From Bacillota bacterium (lineage in GTDB: Bacteria > Bacillota > Dethiobacteria > DTU022): 59,395 nt of DNA. The DNA lies in assembly GCA_012840855.1 (NCBI GenBank), contig DUVX01000033.1, forward strand, positions 1 through 59,395. The letters run 5' to 3'. Each line of letters opens with the position of its first letter. Position 1 is the first letter of the stretch. A program made the translations under genes and the position numbers. Shown here piece by piece: positions 50,658-56,776 of the stretch. The notes beneath the pieces were generated by a model. The model was given only the letters and a program-made list of their open reading frames with translations. It did not search any database and had not been told where the DNA came from.

Positions 50658-52580
50658 ATGGGCGAAACACCTGCTTCACAGAATGAGCCGCTACAGGAGG
50701 AAGTTCCCTTCAGGGAAATCCGGAAGCGGGACGGCCGGGTAGTTGTATTTGAGCCCGCTAAGATCACCGATGCTATCTTCAAGGCGGTTCAGGCCGTGGG
50801 GGGGAGCAACCGGGAGATCGCTGAGAACCTGACCTGGCAGGTGGTTCGCTACCTAAAAAAGGCGGGCTACGGGGGGATCGTCCCGGCGGTGGAAGAGGTC
50901 CAGGATTCGGTGGAGAAGGTGCTGATTGAAAATGGACATGCCCGCACAGCGAAGGCCTACATCCTCTACCGTGATCGGCGGACTAGGATCCGCGAAGCGA
51001 AGACGGAGCTCATGGATGTAGTTAAGGAGATTTTGGTAGAAACCAGCCGCGAAAGCGCTGCTATCAGCAGCTCGCCCTCGGCAAAGATGCTACAGATCGC
51101 CATGGCAGCGAGCAAAAAATATTACCTGAGCAACCTTCTCCCGGGCGATTTTGCTTCTGCACACCGGGAAGGCTCTCTACATATCCATGCCCTGGGCTAT
51201 TACAGCAAGACGATCAATTCCTTGCAGATCGATCTGGCGCAGCTGCTGAAGGAAGGTTTTAATGCGGGCTGCGGCTATATCCGTCCACCGAAAGGGATCG
51301 TTGCTGCGGCGGCGCAGGCGGCGATAGCTTTGCAGAGCAGTCAAAATGATATGTTTGGGGAGCAAAGCTTTCCTCATTTTGATCGTCATATGGGCGGGGT
51401 GATCCGCTCCCTGCAAGAAAAGCCCGGGGAGGAAGAGATCTACCAAGCCATGGAAGGGCTCGTCTGCAATCTCAATTCGATGTATACCCGGGCGGGGGCC
51501 CAGCCGCCCCGCTCCACCATAAACCTGGGGACCGATACCACCGCCGAAGGGCGCGCCGTTACCGGGGCGATCCTCGAGACTTTCCACCGCGGCCTGGGGC
51601 ATGGCGAAGACCCCCTTTTCCCCCACCTGGTCTTCAGGGTCAGGAAGGGGATCAATTTTGGACCGGCTGATCCAAACTTCGACATCTACCGGTTGGCTTT
51701 GACCGTGGCATCGCGGCGAAGAAATATCGCCTTCAGCTTCATGGACAGTACCTTTAACCGGGATTTTGGCGGCGAGGTTGCCTATACGGGCTCCGGGAGC
51801 CGGGTCATCGGTAACCGCCACGGACCGGAGAGCCCGGCGGGCCGGGGCAATATCGCTTTCACCACCCTTAACCTGCCCCGGGTGGCTTTCGAGAGCGGCG
51901 GCGGGGTAGAGCTTTTTTTCGTCGAGCTGGACCGGATGCTGCGCCTGGCAGCCCGTCAGCTGATCCACCGCTACGGTGTCGTCTCGCGGCTGCGGATCAA
52001 AGAGCTGCCCTTCCTGATGGGCGGGGGGCTCTACTGCGGCTCGGACAGGCTGGCTCCCGAGGATCAGATCGGCGGGGCGATCAAGCACGGCACCCTGGCG
52101 ATCGGCTTTATCGGCCTGGCAGAAACGCTTCAGCTGCTCACCGGAAAGCACCACGGCGAGGACGGGGAGGCGCTGCAGCTGGGGCTGCAGATCGTCGATC
52201 ATATGCGCCGGCGGTGCAACCAGTTCAGCGATGAATATGATCTCAATTTCGCCCTGCTGGCGACGGAGGCGGGGGGCGTGGGTGTCCGCTTTGCCCGGAT
52301 CGACCGGGAGCGCTTCGCAGCGGCCCCGGGGGTGGCGGACAAAGAGAGCTATACCGCTTCATTCCATCTGCCGGCGGGCAGCTCTGTTGAGACAGCAGAA
52401 AAAGTCAAAATTGAAGGTCAATTTCATCGCTACTGCAACGCCGGCCACTGCAGTCATGTGAAGCTGGGGGAGCGTCGTTTGCAAAGTGTCGAGGCGATGG
52501 ATGGAATCGTTCGCCTCATGGATGCCGCCGATCTCGGCCTGGGCAGGATCAGTTGCTATTCTGGCGGTTTGCAGAGCTAA
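50658..52580 (+). CDS. NrdD-like protein lacking the catalytic cysteines and the glycyl-radical domain
   Basis: A 640-aa relative of class III (anaerobic) ribonucleoside-triphosphate reductase. An ATP-cone fills about residues 17-110 (FREIRKRDGRVVVFEPAKI). The barrel is clearly homologous: SLHIHALGYY, LQSSQNDMFGEQSFPHFD, AGAQPPRSTINLGTD and GRGNIAFTTLNLPRVAF. Three hallmarks are missing. The family Cys of T-N-C-C-Q is replaced (TINSLQ, 185-190). The thiyl-radical Cys of YMGCRTRV is Ser379 (YTGSGSRV). The protein stops after AGHCSHVKLGE and GRISCYSGGLQS, without the CxxC-CxxC zinc site or glycyl-radical motif. The frame is otherwise intact. ylmD starts 13 bases later. It is probably not a reductase; perhaps a nucleotide-binding regulator. 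The ATG follows GGGGGGAAG. Confidence 0.82.
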   Translation: MGETPASQNEPLQEEVPFREIRKRDGRVVVFEPAKITDAIFKAVQAVGGSNREIAENLTWQVVRYLKKAGYGGIVPAVEEVQDSVEKVLIENGHARTAKAYILYRDRRTRIREAKTELMDVVKEILVETSRESAAISSSPSAKMLQIAMAASKKYYLSNLLPGDFASAHREGSLHIHALGYYSKTINSLQIDLAQLLKEGFNAGCGYIRPPKGIVAAAAQAAIALQSSQNDMFGEQSFPHFDRHMGGVIRSLQEKPGEEEIYQAMEGLVCNLNSMYTRAGAQPPRSTINLGTDTTAEGRAVTGAILETFHRGLGHGEDPLFPHLVFRVRKGINFGPADPNFDIYRLALTVASRRRNIAFSFMDSTFNRDFGGEVAYTGSGSRVIGNRHGPESPAGRGNIAFTTLNLPRVAFESGGGVELFFVELDRMLRLAARQLIHRYGVVSRLRIKELPFLMGGGLYCGSDRLAPEDQIGGAIKHGTLAIGFIGLAETLQLLTGKHHGEDGEALQLGLQIVDHMRRRCNQFSDEYDLNFALLATEAGGVGVRFARIDRERFAAAPGVADKESYTASFHLPAGSSVETAEKVKIEGQFHRYCNAGHCSHVKLGERRLQSVEAMDGIVRLMDAADLGLGRISCYSGGLQS

Positions 52581-52593
52581 AGGGGAACTAATT

Positions 52594-53463
52594 TTGGTGG
52601 ATACAGGGTCTGAAAAAGGCTTTCAGCTGCGCCGGCAGGGGGATCTTCTCTACATGCAGGCGCCGTTGCTGGCGGGTTGCGATGGCGTAATTCACGCTTT
52701 TTCGACACGCCGAGGCGGCTGCAGCAAAGGGGATATGGCCGCGCTGAATACTGCCTTTCATACCGATGATGATACCGGGAATGTCTTTGAAAACCGGCGC
52801 CGTTTTTTGGAGCCGCTCGGTTTTCATCCCAACGAAGTTATTGCGGCGATCCAGGTGCATGGGAGCAGGGTCCGCCGCGTGGAGGCGGTAGATCGCGGGC
52901 GCGGCGCCGCCCCGGGTAATTTTTTGGGTGAGGGCGACGCCCTGATTACGGATCTGCCGGGCCTGCCCCTGACGGGCTACGCCGCCGACTGCCTGCTGCT
53001 CTTTATTGTCGATCCTGGAGTGCCGGCGGTAGCGCTGGCCCACGCCGGGCGGCAGGGCACGCTGGAGAATATGGCTGGAGCGGTGGTGGCGGCGCTGAAT
53101 TCACACTTTAATGCCGACCCCGCGCGGATGCTGGTGGTGCTCAGCCCCGGCATCTGTGGCCGCTGCTATACCGTGGAGCGTGATCTGGCTGGGGATTTCA
53201 GGGAGGACGGCTGGTGTAAAAAGCCCTATCTGTGGGAGGGCACGCCAGGGGAATTTCACCTCGATCTGGCGGCGATAAACCGGCGGCAGCTGCTTCGGGC
53301 TGGGATCAGGCCCGGCAATCTGGCCGGATGCCGCTGGTGCAGCTCTTGCAGCCCCGCCCTGTTTTATTCTTACCGGCGCGACCGGGGGAAAACGGGCCGG
53401 ATGATGGGTCTCATCGCCTTGCAAGGCGGCGGGGACGGAGCGGCGGGGGGCGGTGGGGCTTGA
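52594..53463 (+). CDS. ylmD: YlmD/YfiH family purine nucleoside phosphorylase (laccase-domain protein)
   Basis: A 289-aa member of the DUF152/YfiH family, shown in studied members (YlmD, human LACC1) to act on purine nucleosides. The zinc ligands are in place: His of IQVHGSRV, Cys of AADCLLL and His of ALAHAGRQGTL. The family signature HAGWRGT is altered to HAGRQGT here. C-terminal GICGRCYTVE and LDLAAINRRQLLRAGI are also typical. The TTG at 52594 has AAAGGGG eight bases upstream. It is conserved between ylmC and ylmE in the sigG-divIVA segment. Confidence 0.85.
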   Translation: MVDTGSEKGFQLRRQGDLLYMQAPLLAGCDGVIHAFSTRRGGCSKGDMAALNTAFHTDDDTGNVFENRRRFLEPLGFHPNEVIAAIQVHGSRVRRVEAVDRGRGAAPGNFLGEGDALITDLPGLPLTGYAADCLLLFIVDPGVPAVALAHAGRQGTLENMAGAVVAALNSHFNADPARMLVVLSPGICGRCYTVERDLAGDFREDGWCKKPYLWEGTPGEFHLDLAAINRRQLLRAGIRPGNLAGCRWCSSCSPALFYSYRRDRGKTGRMMGLIALQGGGDGAAGGGGA

Positions 53464-54602
53464 ACGGGCGGCGGGTAAGGAGGGCTGCTGCCCGGGAGCG
53501 GCTGCGCGTGCTGCCGGGAAAGGGGCGCCGTTTTGCCCATCTCCGGCAGGCTGCTATATTCTATATAATTCTGGGATTGTTGGGTCTGCTGATCCTGCAG
53601 GCTGCCTACCACTGGATCGGGCCCCATTTTTTAGCTCGGCGGCTGCAGATAGTGACGGCGGTGGCGGGAGCGCTGGAGAAAAAATTGACGGTGGAGGGCC
53701 TGCACACCAGGGAGGAGCAGCTTCTTACGGCGCCTTGCTCCGGAGTGATCATCGAGCTGGCCCCTCCGGGGGAGAGGGCGCCCGCCGGGAGCGCAGCGGC
53801 GGTGATCGCCCCCCTTTCCGCAGAGGAGAAGCGGCAGCTGGAGGAGCAGGCAAGCTCTACGGAAAGCCCCTGGGAAAGATTAAAGGGTTTTATCTCCGAA
53901 CTTATCGGCGGAACCGGTGAAAAAAAGGGAGAGGCTCCTTTCCTGATTACAGGCACCATGCCGCCATGGACGGCTGAAAGCGTTACGCTGCCTCTTCCGA
54001 GGGCGGGCCTGCTGCTGCACCGCCTGGATGGTTGGGAGGAGAGCAGTGAAAGCCCCTACTTTTCGGCGGAACAATACGCCGAAATTTCCAAAGAAACATT
54101 TGTAGCGCAAGAAGGACTCTGGGTAGAGCAGGGGCAGCCCTTAGTGAAGCTTATCGACAACTGGCAGTGGTATTATAACCTGCTGTTACCGCTTGATCCG
54201 GGGCGGACTCTGGCAGCGCGGGAAAGCGTCCTGTGCAAATTTGACTTTGCCCCGGATGAACCCGTAAAGGCCCTCCTCATGGAGGCGGAGATCGATGCGG
54301 AGGCGGAAGAAGTTCGGCTGACCTATTGCATCAGGGAGCAATTTCCCGGTTTTGAAGGGCTGCGCTGGTCCAGGGCGGAGCTCCTGCTGGAACGCAGTGA
54401 GGGGATCATCATTCCCGCCGCCGCCCTGGTGGAGCGCGAGGGGGAGAGGGGCGTCTATCTTAACCGGGCCGGAGCGGTCAAATTTCAACCCGTGACGGTG
54501 CTGGCTGAGGAGGGTGAGCAGCTGGCAGTGGAAGGGCTCGAGCCCGACAGCATGGTGATCACCCATCACGCTCTAGTGCGGGAGGGGCAGCGCCTCGATT
54601 GA
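53460..54602 (+). CDS. HlyD/membrane-fusion-type protein of the ylm cluster
   Basis: A 380-aa single-pass protein. A basic head (NGRRVRRAAARERLRV) is followed by a membrane helix (AAIFYIILGLLGLLILQAAY) and an extracytoplasmic part. That part has lipoyl/barrel-sandwich-like strands (LTAPCSGVIIELAPPGERAPAGSAAAV and FVAQEGLWVEQGQPLVKLID) and a late segment GIIIPAAALVEREGERGVYL. HlyD-like genes lie at this place in many Clostridia; their role, perhaps in division or engulfment, is unknown. The TTG start overlaps the ylmD stop (TTGA). Confidence 0.7.
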   Translation: MNGRRVRRAAARERLRVLPGKGRRFAHLRQAAIFYIILGLLGLLILQAAYHWIGPHFLARRLQIVTAVAGALEKKLTVEGLHTREEQLLTAPCSGVIIELAPPGERAPAGSAAAVIAPLSAEEKRQLEEQASSTESPWERLKGFISELIGGTGEKKGEAPFLITGTMPPWTAESVTLPLPRAGLLLHRLDGWEESSESPYFSAEQYAEISKETFVAQEGLWVEQGQPLVKLIDNWQWYYNLLLPLDPGRTLAARESVLCKFDFAPDEPVKALLMEAEIDAEAEEVRLTYCIREQFPGFEGLRWSRAELLLERSEGIIIPAAALVEREGERGVYLNRAGAVKFQPVTVLAEEGEQLAVEGLEPDSMVITHHALVREGQRLD

Positions 54603-54676
54603 CCCGCCGGGATGCGGCCGTTAATATAACAGACGAAGCAGCTTTTTGGCTGCTGCATGGAAGTGAGTGAGGCGAG

Positions 54677-55363
54677 ATGCTGGCAGATAACCTTGGAAAA
54701 ATTCACAGAGAGATCGATGCAGCGCTTGAACGGTCGGGACGCCGGGGGGAGAAAGTGCGCCTGGTTGCGGTAACCAAGACCGTGGGCCCCGAGCAGGTAA
54801 GTGCGGCGGCGGCACTGGGGTTGCGCGACTTCGGCGAAAACCGCTTTCAAGAAGCTCGGCAGAAACTGCAGCTTTTTCCCGGGCTGCGGTGGCACTTTAT
54901 CGGCCATCTGCAGACCAACAAAGCGGGGGAGGTGCTGGCGGGATTCACGCTAATCCATTCCTTGGACCGGATCAGGCTGGCCCGCAGGCTGCAGTCCCGG
55001 GCGGAGCGCTCGGGGAGGGAGGCCCGCTGCCTGGTGCAGGTGAATATCTCCGGCGAAAAGAGCAAGTTCGGCCTGTCGGAGAAAGAGCTTCCCGATTTTC
55101 TGGAGGCGATGCGCGATTTTCCCCGGGTTCGGGTGGAGGGCCTGATGACGATGGCTCCCCGGGTGGAAGATCCGGAAGAGGTGAGGCCGCTGTTCCGCCG
55201 TCTGCGGGAGCTGCGGCGGAGCTGTGCTCGGCCGGGGCTGGAGTTGCGAGAGCTCTCCATGGGGATGACCAGCGACTATGTCGTCGCTGTGGAGGAGGGG
55301 GCCACCATCGTGCGCATCGGCACCGCCCTCTTCGGTGCACGTACGATGCAGTCAGAGCGGTAA
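54677..55363 (+). CDS. ylmE: YggS/YlmE family PLP homeostasis protein
   Basis: A 228-aa alanine-racemase-fold PLP-binding protein. It has VRLVAVTKTV with the PLP lysine, FGENRFQEARQKL, WHFIGHLQTNKA, VNISGEKSKFGL, LMTMAPRVEDPEEVRPLF and LSMGMTSDY. YggS proteins balance PLP and amino-acid pools without enzymatic racemase activity. The ATG follows GTGAGGCGAG. In this cluster sepF and ylmG normally follow; they do not here. Confidence 0.94.
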   Translation: MLADNLGKIHREIDAALERSGRRGEKVRLVAVTKTVGPEQVSAAAALGLRDFGENRFQEARQKLQLFPGLRWHFIGHLQTNKAGEVLAGFTLIHSLDRIRLARRLQSRAERSGREARCLVQVNISGEKSKFGLSEKELPDFLEAMRDFPRVRVEGLMTMAPRVEDPEEVRPLFRRLRELRRSCARPGLELRELSMGMTSDYVVAVEEGATIVRIGTALFGARTMQSER

Positions 55364-55370
55364 AGAGGGT

Positions 55371-55392
55371 GCAGGGGCCGAAGGGCCCCTGC
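55371..55392 (+). terminator. GC-rich hairpin between ylmE and the S4 gene
   Basis: GCAGGGGC (55371-55378) pairs with GCCCCTGC (55385-55392) over a 6-base loop. No clear T run follows, so it may be a weak terminator or an RNA-stability hairpin. It sits where sepF and ylmG would be expected. Confidence 0.4.
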
Positions 55393-55422
55393 TGCCGATC
55401 TTTGTAAAAGCGAGGTGAGGGT

Positions 55423-55758
55423 ATGGCAGAGTATGGTGAGGGGGGCGGCCGGCCAAATCCGGCTCCCGGGGATGCCGTCCCGGGAGCGGGTACCAAAAAA
55501 GAGATCGCCGGTACGGTGGCAGCGCTGCGGTTAGATGCGGTGATGGCACTCGGGTTCAACCTCTCCCGTTCCCGGGCGGTGCTCCTGATCAAGGGGGGGC
55601 TCGCGGAGGTGAACGGACACCGGGTGGAAACACCAGGCTACCGGCTGAAGCAGGGTGATCTCGTCTCTTTACAGAGACGGGGGAGCCTGGAGCTCGCCGC
55701 CCTGGAGGGGAAAAGTCGTAAAGGAAGGTGCCGGGTAAAACTTTATAAATTTACCTGA
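55423..55758 (+). CDS. S4-domain RNA-binding protein, C-terminal part of YlmH only
   Basis: A 111-aa protein. Residues about 27-108 match the C-terminal end of YlmH: KKEIAGTVAALRLDAVMALGFNLSRSRAVLLIKGGLAEVNGHRV and GDLVSLQRRGSLEL, ending GRCRVKLYKFT. Full YlmH proteins are about 260 aa; the N-terminal domain is absent, replaced by a short Gly/Pro-rich head (MAEYGEGGGRPNPAPGDAVPG). YlmH binds ribosomes and helps rescue stalled ones; this form would keep only RNA binding. The ATG follows AGGTGAGGG, so translation as a short protein is likely. Confidence 0.8.
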   Translation: MAEYGEGGGRPNPAPGDAVPGAGTKKEIAGTVAALRLDAVMALGFNLSRSRAVLLIKGGLAEVNGHRVETPGYRLKQGDLVSLQRRGSLELAALEGKSRKGRCRVKLYKFT

Positions 55759-55835
55759 TGCGGCAGGATTGGCCAGAAGATTGTCGAAATAAAGTTATAG
55801 AAAGATTTTACCGATCAGGACAGGGAGGAAGAAAG

Positions 55836-56456
55836 ATGACATTAACTTCAATGGATATACATAACAAAGAATTCACACACTCCTTTCGGGGTTATTCCGT
55901 CGAGGAGGTCAACGATTTCCTTGATCGTGTTGCCAAAGATTTTGAGCAAATCCTGCGGGACAACCTTGAGCTTAAAGATCAGATCAACCAACTCAACGAG
56001 AAGATGAAGGGCTACCAGAAGCTTGAAGCGACGATGCATAACGCCATCGTTATCGCCCAGGAAGCGGCCGAAGAGGTGAAGCAGAATGCCAAGAGAGAAG
56101 CAGACCTGATCCGGCGCGAGGCCGATCGCGAAGCCCAGAAAATAATTGAGGATTCGCGGTACCGCTCCAGCAGGATTCTCACGGAGCATGATGAGCTTTT
56201 CAAACAGGCCCATGTGTTTAAGATGCGTTTTCGCTCCTTTCTCGAAGCGCAGATAGCAGCGCTAGAGATGGAAGATTGGATGGAGCCTTCGGCGCAGCAG
56301 ACCTACCGGCCTGCGCCTTCGAGGCAGGCTCCGCCGGCCCAGCCGCCGCTCCGTCAATCAACACCGTACCAGCAGGCGCCGCCTCAAACGGCTTCCGCCC
56401 AGCCGCAGCAGTCGCCGCCGCCGCTGCCCGGTGAGCATCATGAGTATAAGGATTGA
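55836..56456 (+). CDS. divIVA: Cell-pole/septum protein DivIVA
   Basis: A 206-aa coiled-coil protein. The N-terminal membrane-binding domain reads LTSMDIHNKEFTHSFRGY and VEEVNDFLDRVAKDFE. A long coiled coil follows to about residue 150 (KDQINQLNEKMKGYQKLEAT and EVKQNAKREADLIRREADRE). The last 55 residues are a Pro/Gln/Ala-rich disordered tail. DivIVA senses negatively curved membrane at septa and recruits partners in division and sporulation. The ATG follows GGGAGGAAG. Confidence 0.92.
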   Translation: MTLTSMDIHNKEFTHSFRGYSVEEVNDFLDRVAKDFEQILRDNLELKDQINQLNEKMKGYQKLEATMHNAIVIAQEAAEEVKQNAKREADLIRREADREAQKIIEDSRYRSSRILTEHDELFKQAHVFKMRFRSFLEAQIAALEMEDWMEPSAQQTYRPAPSRQAPPAQPPLRQSTPYQQAPPQTASAQPQQSPPPLPGEHHEYKD

Positions 56457-56481
56457 TTATCGGGGGCAATCTTGTTATAAT
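56453..56481 (+). promoter_or_regulatory. Sigma-A promoter of the ileS leader
   Basis: TTGATT (56453-56458), overlapping the divIVA stop, and TATAAT (56476-56481) with 17-bp spacing. Transcription would start near 56488 at the T-box stem I. Confidence 0.7.
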
Positions 56482-56487
56482 CTAATA

Positions 56488-56756
56488 AAATAAGCTTCAA
56501 CGGCGATGAACGGGCCAGTAAGCAGCGGGTAGTCTCTTCAGAGAGCCGGCGACGGTGTAAAACCGGTGGGGCATCGCTGCCGAATATCCCCCGGGAGCCC
56601 CTGTGCCAAATCCAAAAAGGGAGAGTAGACACAGGCGGTGCCCCCGTTAAAGGCCCAGCAATGAGTGGCCGCCGACCTGTATCCTGGGGCGGCTAGCAGG
56701 GTGGTACCGCGGGAGAAGATCTCGTCCCTAGTAGAAGTGGGGCGGGATTTTTTATT
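56488..56756 (+). promoter_or_regulatory. T-box riboswitch leader of ileS
   Basis: A T-box leader that reads the charging state of tRNA-Ile. The conserved T-box AGGGTGGTACCGCGG is at 56698-56712; its TGGT pairs with the free tRNA 3' end and belongs to the antiterminator. The terminator that follows pairs TCTCGTCCC (about 56720-56728) with GGGGCGGGA (56739-56747), then TTTTTT. An ATC at 56586-56588 in the stem I area (GAATATCCC) is the probable specifier codon for isoleucine. Uncharged tRNA-Ile would favour antitermination and ileS expression. Confidence 0.9.
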
Positions 56757-56776
56757 TGAACAGGAGGCGTCAGGAG

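Noticed and set aside
52480-52620. A frameshift hiding the NrdD C-terminus
   Set aside because: Neither other frame after 52500 contains CxxC pairs or a glycyl-radical motif, and ylmD begins with a good ribosome site 13 bases after the stop, so there is no room for the missing domain.
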